From Labilithrix sp. (GTDB lineage Bacteria; Myxococcota_A; Polyangia; Polyangiales; Polyangiaceae), in assembly GCA_019637225.1 (NCBI GenBank), contig JAHBWC010000005.1, positions 62,001-126,000 of the forward strand: a stretch of DNA of 64,000 nucleotides, in the 5' to 3' direction. The notes below the pieces were generated by a model, which saw only the letters and a list, made by a program, of their open reading frames with translations, made no database searches and was not told where the DNA came from. The first letter of the stretch is position 1. Every line of letters starts with the position of its first letter. A program made the translations under genes and the position numbers. Positions 7,266-15,610 of this stretch are shown here, one piece after another.

Positions 7266-8951
7266 TTGACCGCGCAGCCGAAAAATCCTTCGCGAACGAG
7301 ACGCGCGCTCGTCGGCGCAGCGCTCGGCGCGGCGCTCCTCGGGGCGACGTCGCCGGCAGGCGCCGTCGAGCCGTGGTCGGATCCCGATCCGCTGGGACCG
7401 CCCGAGCGCTTCCCGCTCAGCGCGTCGACCGGCTTCCGCGGAGGCGCCGAGTACCGTGCGAACGGCGTCGCCGTTCGTCCGCTCGACCTGAACAGCGCGC
7501 GCGACCGCCACTGGAGCGTCATCGAGCACCGCCTCCGCCTCGACGCGGGCCTCGACTACGAGGACAAGGTCCGCCTCGTCACGTCGGTCGACGTGCTCGA
7601 CGGCGTCCTCTGGGGCGACAACGGCACGCGCTCCGACTCGGCCACGCCGACGAGCGGCGCGAACGTCGGCACGGTCAACCCGAACGTCGCCGGGCCCTGC
7701 GTCACGCTCCGCCCCGACGAGCTCGCGACCGAGCCGTCGAGCTACCGCTACGGCCTCTGCAACGCCGAGCCGGTCTTCGTCCGACGCCTCTACGGCGACA
7801 TCGTCACGCCGGTCGGTCTCCTCCGCATCGGGCGGCAGCCGTTCACCGAGGGCGCCTCGATCGCGGTCAACGACGGCGACGGCCGCCGCAACCGCTTCGG
7901 CTTCGCGCGCCGCGGCAACAGCGCCGACCGCATCCTCTTCGCGACGAAGCCGCTCGAGGCGTTCAAGCCGAAGGCCGAGCGCGACAAGTCCGAGACGCGC
8001 GGCGTCTTCTTCATCCTCGCCTACGACCGCCTCGTCACCGACAACCCGCAGCGCCTGTCCGACGATCTCCACGGCTGGATCACCGCGGTCCGCTGGCTCG
8101 AGCCGACGCACCGCCTCGGCGGCGACTTCGAGGCGCGCCTCTTCCACGCGTACCGCTGGAGCAAGGACAACGACACGGGCGTCTCCGCGCTCGGCGGCCG
8201 CGTCATGTCGAAGATCGGGACGAACCTCCACGCCGGCATGGAGGCGTCGTTCGTCACCGGCTCGACGCGCGAGGTCGGCGACGCCGTCCGCGTCATCACG
8301 AACGATCCGTCGGTCGTGCAGGACATCCGCCAGCTCGGCGCGCGCGCGACGATCAAGTGGGATCAGCCGCTCTACTCGCTCTACCTCGAGGGCGACTACG
8401 CCTCCGGCGACTCCGATCCGCAGACGCGCACGCCGCTCACGCAGTTCCGCTTCGCCGACGACGCGAACGTCGGCCTGCTGCTGTTCAAGCACGTGCTCGC
8501 GCATCAGAGCGCGCGCGCGGCGGCGGCCGGCGTGGCCGTCCTCCGCGATCTCGGCGCGCCGTCCTACCCGCTCGAGCAGGTCGCGACGCGCGGCGCGTTC
8601 ACCAACGCCGCGGCGCTCTTCCCGCAGGTCGACGTGCGGCCTGTCGACAAGCTCCTCCTCCGCGGCGGCGCGCTCTTCGCGTGGGCGCCCGCGCGGCTCA
8701 TCGACCCGATCGCGTCGCTCCAGCGGCGCGACGGCAACCGCCTCGACGACGACCTCGTCAACTTCGTCGGCGGCCGGCCCGGACGCTACTACGGCACCGA
8801 GCTCGACCTGCGGGTGCAGTACCGCATGTTCGATCACTTCGTCGCGGACCTCGAGGGCGCCGTGCTCTTCCCCGGCAGCGCGCTCGAGGACGCCAACGGC
8901 GACGCCGTCCGGAGCTGGCTCGGCCAGGCCCGCGGTACGTTCTACTTCTGA
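7266..8951 (+). CDS. Outer-membrane beta-barrel protein (alginate-export-like)
   Basis: 561 residues with a signal peptide (ALVGAALGAALLGATSPAGA) and a long run of amphipathic strands, ending in aromatic Phe (ARGTFYF), the usual barrel C-terminal signature. Segments such as HRLRLDAGLDYEDKVRL and LLRIGRQPFTEGASIAVNDGDGRRNRFGFARR resemble 16- to 18-strand porin/alginate-export barrels (family knowledge, by eye). The start is TTG at 7266 with GGAG 6 bases upstream; no in-frame ATG is near. It probably forms an operon with the lipoprotein gene 8 bp downstream and is regulated through the palindrome in its leader. Confidence 0.72.
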   Translation: MTAQPKNPSRTRRALVGAALGAALLGATSPAGAVEPWSDPDPLGPPERFPLSASTGFRGGAEYRANGVAVRPLDLNSARDRHWSVIEHRLRLDAGLDYEDKVRLVTSVDVLDGVLWGDNGTRSDSATPTSGANVGTVNPNVAGPCVTLRPDELATEPSSYRYGLCNAEPVFVRRLYGDIVTPVGLLRIGRQPFTEGASIAVNDGDGRRNRFGFARRGNSADRILFATKPLEAFKPKAERDKSETRGVFFILAYDRLVTDNPQRLSDDLHGWITAVRWLEPTHRLGGDFEARLFHAYRWSKDNDTGVSALGGRVMSKIGTNLHAGMEASFVTGSTREVGDAVRVITNDPSVVQDIRQLGARATIKWDQPLYSLYLEGDYASGDSDPQTRTPLTQFRFADDANVGLLLFKHVLAHQSARAAAAGVAVLRDLGAPSYPLEQVATRGAFTNAAALFPQVDVRPVDKLLLRGGALFAWAPARLIDPIASLQRRDGNRLDDDLVNFVGGRPGRYYGTELDLRVQYRMFDHFVADLEGAVLFPGSALEDANGDAVRSWLGQARGTFYF

Positions 8952-8959
8952 GGCCATCG

Positions 8960-10069
8960 ATGAAAGCGCTCCACCACCTCGTCGTCCTGATGCTCGCCGC
9001 CGCGGTCCTGATCGCGGCCGCGGCGTCGTGCGAACGCTACGAGGCGCCGCCGCGCCCGACGATCGAAGGGCTCACGTCCGGCATCCTCGACGATCCGCGC
9101 GCGCCGGTCGTGATCGACTTCGGCACGCCGATCGATCCCGACACGCTCTTCGTGAAGATCGCCCTCTTCGAGCCGGACGTCGAGGGCGCGCTCGGCGACG
9201 AGGACGCCGATCCCGACACCGAGCTCCGCGTGCTCGTGCGGCGCGACCCGCTCGAGGGCGACCTCGCCGCGAGGGCCGACGTCGACGCGGCCGCCGGCCG
9301 CCTGACGCTCGTGCTCGACGCCGCGCTGCCCGTGGGGCCCAAGCTCGTCTTGCTGGTCGAGGGCGGCCTCCGATCTCCGACCGGGACGGTCTCGCGCCAC
9401 CGCGTGCGCGTCCCGTTCTCGTACGTGGTCAAGTGCGCGGAGGGCGCGTCGACGTTCGAGAGCGGAACGTACTTCGTCCTCCTCGACGTCGAGCAGCCCC
9501 TCGGCACGCAGATCCAGCTGCTCGCGTACATCGACGTGGACCCGGCGACCGGCGCGCTCGTCGGCCAGTTCACCAACGCAGACCGCAACGTCGAGCAGAA
9601 GTGCCCGACGGCGTGCCCGTCGACCGACGTCTGCCGGCTCCTCCCCTCCCCCGAGTGCGTCGCGCCCTCGACCCGCGCGGGCTCGATCGAGGAGTGGCCG
9701 GATTTCGTCCCGAACGCGACGCCGCCGACCGGCTACTCGTTCGTCGTCCAGGGTTGCGCCGTCGACGACGGCGCGGCGAGCGGCGTCCTCACCGCGCCGA
9801 CGACGATGGTCGTCGAGAGCCCGAAGGTCACGGTCGAGGGTCTGACGATGACCGCGAGCTTCGCCGCGGGCGCGGACGGCATCGTGCGCGCGACCGGCAG
9901 CCTCACGGCGGACGTCGTCCGCCTCGGCACGAACCCGCTCGGCGCGGGGAAGGGCTCGATGGCCGCCGTGCGCCTCCCCGACGATCGCGTCCCGCCCAAC
10001 GTCCCGCGTCCTCCGGCGCGCGCGGACGGAGGCGCGGCGCCCGCGCGAGGCCCCGATGCCGGCCCCTAG
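8960..10069 (+). CDS. Lipoprotein with Ig-like N-terminal domain
   Basis: 369 residues; the lipobox AASC follows a long hydrophobic stretch. The first mature domain (GILDDPRAPVVIDFGTPIDPDTLFVKI) resembles the SbsA/Big_5-type bacterial Ig-like domain, in which the phrase 'P.I.F..PID..T' is typical. A Cys cluster (CPTACPSTDVC...C) lies mid-protein, and the C-terminus is Pro/Ala-rich. It starts 8 bp after the barrel gene and is probably co-transcribed, so it may be the periplasmic or surface partner of that barrel. No specific function is recognised. Confidence 0.7.
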   Translation: MKALHHLVVLMLAAAVLIAAAASCERYEAPPRPTIEGLTSGILDDPRAPVVIDFGTPIDPDTLFVKIALFEPDVEGALGDEDADPDTELRVLVRRDPLEGDLAARADVDAAAGRLTLVLDAALPVGPKLVLLVEGGLRSPTGTVSRHRVRVPFSYVVKCAEGASTFESGTYFVLLDVEQPLGTQIQLLAYIDVDPATGALVGQFTNADRNVEQKCPTACPSTDVCRLLPSPECVAPSTRAGSIEEWPDFVPNATPPTGYSFVVQGCAVDDGAASGVLTAPTTMVVESPKVTVEGLTMTASFAAGADGIVRATGSLTADVVRLGTNPLGAGKGSMAAVRLPDDRVPPNVPRPPARADGGAAPARGPDAGP

Positions 10070-10070
10070 C

Positions 10071-11033
10071 TCAGCGCCGGCGCTTGCCGATCGTCTGCAG
10101 CACGACGGCGGCGACGATCACCGCGCCGCCGGCGGCGGCCATCGCGCTCGGCTGCTCGCCCGTCGCGAGCAGCACCCAGATCGGGCTGAGCACGGGCTCG
10201 ATCGTCGCGAGCAGCGAGCTCTCGAGCGCGCGCAGGCGACGCACGGCGACACCGTAGAACACGTACGGCAGGCCGATCTGGAGGGTTCCGAGGAGGATCA
10301 GGACGACGAGCGTGCGCCCCGCGGCCGGACCGCTCGGCGGCTCGGCGATCATCGCGGGCAGCGCCACGGCGGCGGCGAGCGCGTTGCCGAGCGACATCGC
10401 CACGAGCGGCGCGCGCGCGGCCGTCTCCGGATCGAGCCGCTTCTGGTCGACGCGGAGGAGGAGCGGCAGGCCCGCGAAGCCGAAGCTCGACAGGACCGCG
10501 AGCAGGTTGCCCGCGGCGCGGCCGCCGCCGAGCTCGCCGCCGAACGTCAGCGCCATGCCGACCACGCACGCGCCGGTCGCGAACAGATCGCTCCGCGCGG
10601 GTTTCTCGCCGAGGAGCGGCCCGGACAGGAGCGCGACGTAGATGGGCGCCGTGTACTGGATGAAGATGGCGTTCGCCGCCGTGGTGCGGCGCGCGGCGAG
10701 CACGAACATCACCACCATGAGCGCGTAGCTCGCGGCCGCGCCCCAGACGAGCGGGCGCCGGAGCAAGGCCGCGATCACGGCGAGCGCGCGAGGCTGACCG
10801 CGGAGCTGCACGGTCATCACGACGAGCATGAACGCGAGCGCGAAGACGCTCCGGAGCCCGGCGACGACGAGCGGCGCCGCGTCGGCGACCTTCACGCCGA
10901 CGCCGCCCGTGCTCCAGAGCGCGGCGGCCGCGATCACGAGCAGCGCGCCCGTCCTCCTCGCGCCGGCGTCCCGGCTCGCGGCGTCGTCCGCGCCGCTGCC
11001 TCGACCGGCGGGGCCGTCGTGCGCGTCGCTCAC
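10071..11033 (-). CDS. EamA/DMT-family transporter
   Basis: About 320 residues with ten predicted transmembrane helices in two EamA halves. The first begins ALLVIAAAALWSTGGVGVK (the W-S/T-G signature of the drug/metabolite transporter superfamily). The second ends LATIEPVLSPIWVLLATGEQPS...GGAVIVAAVVLQTI, the typical E-P helix. It probably exports small metabolites across the inner membrane; substrate unknown. I start at GTG 11033. The frame stays open further upstream, but that extension runs antisense to the lyase gene. It is convergent with the lipoprotein gene ending at 10069 and divergent from the lyase gene. Confidence 0.85.
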   Translation of the reverse strand: MSDAHDGPAGRGSGADDAASRDAGARRTGALLVIAAAALWSTGGVGVKVADAAPLVVAGLRSVFALAFMLVVMTVQLRGQPRALAVIAALLRRPLVWGAAASYALMVVMFVLAARRTTAANAIFIQYTAPIYVALLSGPLLGEKPARSDLFATGACVVGMALTFGGELGGGRAAGNLLAVLSSFGFAGLPLLLRVDQKRLDPETAARAPLVAMSLGNALAAAVALPAMIAEPPSGPAAGRTLVVLILLGTLQIGLPYVFYGVAVRRLRALESSLLATIEPVLSPIWVLLATGEQPSAMAAAGGAVIVAAVVLQTIGKRRR

Positions 11034-11132
11034 GAGACCGCTCTCGCCCAAGCCGCGGCCGAAGCCGCCAATGTCGATCCCGGCGCCTTCATCTCGAGGC
11101 GCGCAGCGTGAGGCCGTAACGGAGAGTTCGCC

Positions 11133-12479
11133 ATGAAGATTCCTGCGCAGGGTACCCCAAGGGACGAGATCACGAAGGCGATGCGCGCTTACCGCGACAC
11201 CGACGCCGACGCGTCGCGCGCGCGCCTCTTCAGCTTGGTCTACGCGACGCGACCGGATGTGCTCGAGGTCGCCAAGGAGGCCTTCACCTCGTTCTTCTCC
11301 GAGAACGCGCTGAACCCGATGGCCTTTCCGAGCCTCCGGCGGATGGAGACCGAGGCCATCGCGATGACGCTCGACCTCATGAACGCGCCCGAGGGCGCGG
11401 CGGGCTCGATGACGAGCGGCGGCAGCGAGAGCCTCCTGCTCGCCATGAAGACGGCGCGCGACTGGGCGCGCGTCGAGCGCCCGAAGGTCACGCGGCCCCA
11501 GGTCCTGTTGCCGATCACGGCGCACCCTGCCCTCTTCAAGGCCGCGCACATGCTCGACCTCGAAGTCGTCGTCGTCCCGACGGCCCCCGGCTTCGGCGCC
11601 GACGCCGCGGCCGCGAGGCGCCTCGTCACCGACGACACGATCCTCATCGTCGGCTCGGCCCCGCAGTACCCGCACGGCGTCGTCGATCCGATCGCCGATC
11701 TGGCCGCGATCGCCGAGGAGCGCGGCATCCTCTGCCACGTCGACGCCTGCTTCGGCGGCTTCATGCTCCCGTGGGTCGAGAAGCTCGGCCACCCGGTGCC
11801 GCCGTTCGACTTCCGCGTCCCCGGCGTGACCTCGATCTCCGCCGACCTCCACAAATACGGCTACGCCGCGAAGGGCGCGTCGTCGGTCCTCTACCGAACG
11901 CGCGCGCTCCGGCGCCACCAGTTCTACGTCCACGCCGACTGGCCCGGCGGCCTCTTCGTCAGCCCCGGCGTCCTCGGCACCCGACCGGGCGGCGCGATCG
12001 CGGCGGCCTGGGCCGTGCTCAAGTACCTCGGCCAGGAGGGCTACCTCGACCTCGCGAAGCGCGCGATGAACGCGACGCGCACGATCGCGAGCGGCGTCCG
12101 CGACATCGACGGCCTCGAGATCCTCGGCGAGCCCGTCATGAGCGCGCTCGCGATCGGGACGCGAGCGAGCGGCGATGCGCCGGCGCTCGACGTCTACGTC
12201 ATCGGCGACCTCATGCAGGCGCGCGGCTGGTTCTTCGACCGCGGGCAGGCCCCGGCGAACCTGCACCTCACCGTCAGCCCGGCGCACGAGGCGATCGCGG
12301 GCGAGTTCCTCGCCGATCTCCGCGCGTGCGTGGAGCAGGCGCGCGCGTCGAAGGAGCAGCCGCAGGGCAAGGCCGCCCTCTACGGGATGCTCGGCTCGCT
12401 GCCCGACCGCGCCGTCGTGCGCGACGCGCTCCTCGAGCTGATGGACAGCCTCGACGCCGGCGACGGCAGCGCGTCATGA
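11133..12479 (+). CDS. Sphingosine-1-phosphate-lyase-like PLP enzyme
   Basis: 448 residues of the group II decarboxylase/S1P-lyase fold. Key motifs are SGGSES (residues 95-100, phosphate-binding loop), HVDACFGGFMLPW with the cofactor-ring Asp204, and ISADLHKYGYAAKG with the Schiff-base Lys241. The phrases DFRVPGVTSISAD-HKYGY and ALNPMAFPSLRRMETE are characteristic of DPL1/sphinganine-1-phosphate aldolase rather than glutamate decarboxylase. The predicted reaction splits a sphingoid base 1-phosphate into a fatty aldehyde and phosphoethanolamine. Sphingolipids are known in some myxobacteria. No N-terminal membrane helix is present, so it should be soluble. It overlaps the amidohydrolase by ATGA. 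Confidence 0.82.
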   Translation: MKIPAQGTPRDEITKAMRAYRDTDADASRARLFSLVYATRPDVLEVAKEAFTSFFSENALNPMAFPSLRRMETEAIAMTLDLMNAPEGAAGSMTSGGSESLLLAMKTARDWARVERPKVTRPQVLLPITAHPALFKAAHMLDLEVVVVPTAPGFGADAAAARRLVTDDTILIVGSAPQYPHGVVDPIADLAAIAEERGILCHVDACFGGFMLPWVEKLGHPVPPFDFRVPGVTSISADLHKYGYAAKGASSVLYRTRALRRHQFYVHADWPGGLFVSPGVLGTRPGGAIAAAWAVLKYLGQEGYLDLAKRAMNATRTIASGVRDIDGLEILGEPVMSALAIGTRASGDAPALDVYVIGDLMQARGWFFDRGQAPANLHLTVSPAHEAIAGEFLADLRACVEQARASKEQPQGKAALYGMLGSLPDRAVVRDALLELMDSLDAGDGSAS

Positions 12480-13513
12480 CGGGCGCGCTCCCCCACCGCT
12501 TCACGTCGCTCCTCGACCTCGCGCGCCTGCCCTGGTTCTCGCTCATCGAAGATCCTTCGACGGGGGCCGCGCCGCGCCTCGTGATGAGCGACAAGAGCGT
12601 CGGGCCGATCGCCGATCTGCACACGCACCTCGCCCTCGCGTACGTGAGGCCGCCGAGCGTCGACTACGGCGCGCTCCACCCGGAGACACAGCACTACTTG
12701 CCGTCGTGCTGCGCGATCGACCTCGACGTGTACGCGAACAAGAACATGTCGCCGGAGGTCGTGAAGGAGCTCACGCGCGATCTCACCTGGCGGAGCCTCG
12801 GCCCGCGCGGCATGCGCGCGACGCACACGATCCCGAACCTGACCCGCGAGATGGACGAGATGGGCATCCGCGCGTCGGTGCTCCTCCCGATCGATTTTCC
12901 GATGCTCTCCGACAACGCCGGCGTCGCGCTCGCCGCGGCGAAGTCGACGTCGAAGATCCTCTCGGCGGGCTCGGTGCACCCGTACGCGCGCGATCCGGAG
13001 CGCCGCCTCGACGCGCAGCTCGCGAAGGGCGCGCGGGGCGTGAAGCTGCATCCGTCCGTGCAGCTCGTCCGCGCGGACAACCGCCGCGCGAAGTCGCTCT
13101 ACAAGATGTGCGGCGAGCGCGACATGTTCGTGTTCTGGCACTGCGGGCCGGCGGGCATCGAGCCGAAGCTCGGGCAGTACCTGAACCAGGTGAAGTTCTA
13201 CGAGGCGCCGATCCGCGAGAACCCGAATACGACGTTCATCCTCGGCCACGCCGGCGCGCGGCAGTTCGAGGAGGGGCTGGCGCTCCAGCGGGCCTACCCG
13301 AACGTGTGGCTCGAGACGTCGTCGCAGTCGCTCTCGAACGTGCGCCGGATGGTGCTCGAGGCCGTCCCCGACCGCATCGTCCACGGCTCGGACTGGCCGT
13401 TTTACCACCCGGCGATCAGCGTCGCGAAGGTGCTCCTCGCCACCGAGGACCGGCCGGAGATCCGGCACAAGATCTTGTGGGCCAACGCGGCGCGTCTCCT
13501 CGCGATCGACTGA
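12476..13513 (+). CDS. Amidohydrolase-2 family metal-dependent hydrolase
   Basis: 345 residues of the TIM-barrel amidohydrolase (PF04909-type) family. Visible metal-site elements are DLHTHLA near the N-terminus, FWHCGPAG, ILGHAGARQ and the C-terminal HGSDWPFYHP, with Asp as the usual catalytic base. The start ATG overlaps the lyase stop (ATGA), so the two are co-translated. Its substrate may come from the same pathway, for example an amide or lactone from lipid turnover. That link is inference from coupling only. Confidence 0.8.
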   Translation: MTGALPHRFTSLLDLARLPWFSLIEDPSTGAAPRLVMSDKSVGPIADLHTHLALAYVRPPSVDYGALHPETQHYLPSCCAIDLDVYANKNMSPEVVKELTRDLTWRSLGPRGMRATHTIPNLTREMDEMGIRASVLLPIDFPMLSDNAGVALAAAKSTSKILSAGSVHPYARDPERRLDAQLAKGARGVKLHPSVQLVRADNRRAKSLYKMCGERDMFVFWHCGPAGIEPKLGQYLNQVKFYEAPIRENPNTTFILGHAGARQFEEGLALQRAYPNVWLETSSQSLSNVRRMVLEAVPDRIVHGSDWPFYHPAISVAKVLLATEDRPEIRHKILWANAARLLAID

Positions 13514-13613
13514 GCTTCCGCGGCGGCTCCACGCCGGCGAAGAGGCCTTCGCGATCGCCGTCTCGCGGAGTCCGCGCCGCCGTCGGGCGCGAGTCGCTGT
13601 AGAATCGGGCTCC

Positions 13614-15434
13614 ATGGCTGAGCCGGGAGGCGCGGGCGAGACCTGCACGGCGTGCGGAGCGACGCTCGCGTCGGGCGCGCGCTTCTGCCATCTGTGCGGG
13701 CACGCGCTTCTTCCACCGCGCGACGAGGCCGAAGAAGCCGCCGCCGCAGAGGATCTCGCGCGGCCCGACACCGAGCTCGCCTCGACCGAGCTCGCCGTCG
13801 CCGCGGCGCTCGGCGCGCACGAGCGGACCGGCAGCCTCCCGCCGATGCGCCTTCCGGCAGGGACCACGCTCTCGGTCTACCGCATCGAGGCGGTGATCGG
13901 AGAGGGCGGCATGGGCGTCGTCTACCGCGCGCGCGACATGGCGCTCGGCCGCGACGTCGCGCTCAAGTGCCTCCACCTGAACCTCGCCGGCGATCCCGAG
14001 GTGCGCCAGCGCTTCGTCCGCGAGGCGCGCGTGCTGCGGACGTGGAGCCACCCCGGCGCGGTCGCCGTCTACGACTTCATCGAGCACGAGCACGTCCTCG
14101 CGATCGTGATGGAGCTCGTGGAGGGAGAGAACCTCGCGCAGCACCTCGCGCGCTGGCGCGGGAAGATGCCGTTCGACCAGATCCGGAGCGTCGTCGGCGA
14201 CGTCCTCCTGGCGATGGACGACGCGCACGCGAGCGGGGTCGTCCACCGCGACCTCAAGCCCGACAACGTCCTCGTGCGGAACGACGCCGGGCGCCTCCGC
14301 CCGAAGATCGCCGACTTCGGCATCGCCAAGGTCCTCGAGGGCACGACGTACACGGTGAGCGGCGCGCTGCTCGGCACGTGCCGGTACATGTCGCCCGAGC
14401 AGGTCAAGACGCCGAGCCTGGCCGATCACCGCTCGGACATCTACTCGCTCGGCATCACGCTCTACGAGCTCGTCACAGGACGGCCGCCGTTCGACGGCAG
14501 CCACTTCAGCGTGATGATGGCGCACGTCACGAACGCGCCGCGCGCGCCGTCGAAGCTCCGGCCCGAGGTCCCGCCGGAGCTCGAGCGGCTCATCCTCGAC
14601 GCGCTCGCCAAGTCACCCGACAAGCGCCCGGCGTCGTGCGCCGAGTTTCGCCGGCGCCTCTTCGACGCCCTCCCGGCGGGGACCGAGAGCGACGACAGCC
14701 AGGCGGCCTCGTCGGCCCCGCTCCCGGCCACCATCCGAGGCACCGGCGGCCACGAGATGGTGCTCGTGCCGTCCGGCCCCTTCGCGATGGGCTCGTCGCG
14801 GCGCGAGGTGCACATCGATGCGCTCTACATGGATCGCGTGCCGGTGACGAACGCGCAGTTCTCCGTCTTCCTCGAGGCGACGCAGTACAAGCCGAGCGAC
14901 GCGGGGGCGAAGAGGTTCCTCGCGCACTTCCGGAACGGCAAGCCTCCGCGGGGCGAAGAGAAGCACCCCGTCGTCTACGTCTCGTGGTTCGACGCCCGCG
15001 CCTACGCGACGTGGGCCGGCCAGCGCCTCCCCACCGAGGCCGAGTGGGAGAAGACGGCGCGCGGGAGCGACGGCCGTCGCTACCCCTGGGGCCGAGCGGA
15101 GCCGAAGCCTGCGCACGCGAACTTCGGCCGGAGCCGCGACGGCACGACGCCCGTGGGCGCGTTCCCCGACGGCGCCTCGCCCTACGGCGTCCTCGATCTC
15201 GCCGGCAACGTCTGGGAGTGGTGCGAGGACGCCTACGACGAGGACTTCTACGAGAACGGGCCGAGCATGAACCCGAAGCTCGCGAGCTCCCCGAAAAACA
15301 AGAGCGGCCACGTGATGCGCGGCGGCTCGTTCATGTACGACGCCCGCGCCCTCCGCACGTACGCCCGCATGGGGTTCGATCCGCACTACCGCTTCGCCGA
15401 GGGCGGCTTCCGCTGCGCCAAGGCGCCCGGCTGA
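13614..15434 (+). CDS. Ser/Thr protein kinase fused to a formylglycine-generating-enzyme-like domain
   Basis: 606 residues. The N-terminal zinc ribbon has C11xxC14 and C25xxC28. The kinase domain (about 87-345) has the glycine loop GEGGMGVVYRA, Lys118, HRDLKPDN with catalytic Asp213, DFGIAK with Asp234, and GTCRYMSPEQ. From about 375 to the end lies an FGE/SUMF1-type domain (MVLVPSGPFAMGS, LPTEAEWEKTARG, LAGNVWEWCED, RGGSF, GGFRCAK). The two copper-binding active-site cysteines of true FGE are replaced: the segment after RGGSF reads MYDARALRTYAR with no Cys. The domain is therefore more likely a binding or sensor module. There is no transmembrane segment, so it is cytoplasmic. Such fusions are frequent in myxobacteria (family knowledge). 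Confidence 0.92.
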   Translation: MAEPGGAGETCTACGATLASGARFCHLCGHALLPPRDEAEEAAAAEDLARPDTELASTELAVAAALGAHERTGSLPPMRLPAGTTLSVYRIEAVIGEGGMGVVYRARDMALGRDVALKCLHLNLAGDPEVRQRFVREARVLRTWSHPGAVAVYDFIEHEHVLAIVMELVEGENLAQHLARWRGKMPFDQIRSVVGDVLLAMDDAHASGVVHRDLKPDNVLVRNDAGRLRPKIADFGIAKVLEGTTYTVSGALLGTCRYMSPEQVKTPSLADHRSDIYSLGITLYELVTGRPPFDGSHFSVMMAHVTNAPRAPSKLRPEVPPELERLILDALAKSPDKRPASCAEFRRRLFDALPAGTESDDSQAASSAPLPATIRGTGGHEMVLVPSGPFAMGSSRREVHIDALYMDRVPVTNAQFSVFLEATQYKPSDAGAKRFLAHFRNGKPPRGEEKHPVVYVSWFDARAYATWAGQRLPTEAEWEKTARGSDGRRYPWGRAEPKPAHANFGRSRDGTTPVGAFPDGASPYGVLDLAGNVWEWCEDAYDEDFYENGPSMNPKLASSPKNKSGHVMRGGSFMYDARALRTYARMGFDPHYRFAEGGFRCAKAPG

Positions 15435-15506
15435 ACGCGCCGACGTCACGCAGCGTCCAGGTGCGCGGAGGGCGCGGTCCCCGACGCGAAAACCGTCGCG
15501 CGCCTA

Positions 15507-15531
15507 ATTGAATTTGATTTTCACTTTCAAT
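15507..15531. promoter_or_regulatory. AT-rich Fur-box-like inverted repeat
   Basis: The stretch ATTGAATTTGATTTTCAC...TTTCAAT is strikingly AT-rich. The 15-mer at 15509-15523 matches the 7-1-7 palindrome TGAAAAT-n-ATTTTCA at 12 of 14 arm positions. A second, weaker overlapping copy starts at 15515. It lies 80-104 bp upstream of the lipoprotein start at 15611. Iron (Fur) control is inference; a plain AT-rich promoter is the alternative. Confidence 0.4.
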
Positions 15532-15610
15532 ATGGCAAAGGGGAGAGAGCGGCGCACGCGGGGTGCGACCACGAGAGACGAGGTTTGCCGTGATCGTTCG
15601 AGGAGCGTCG

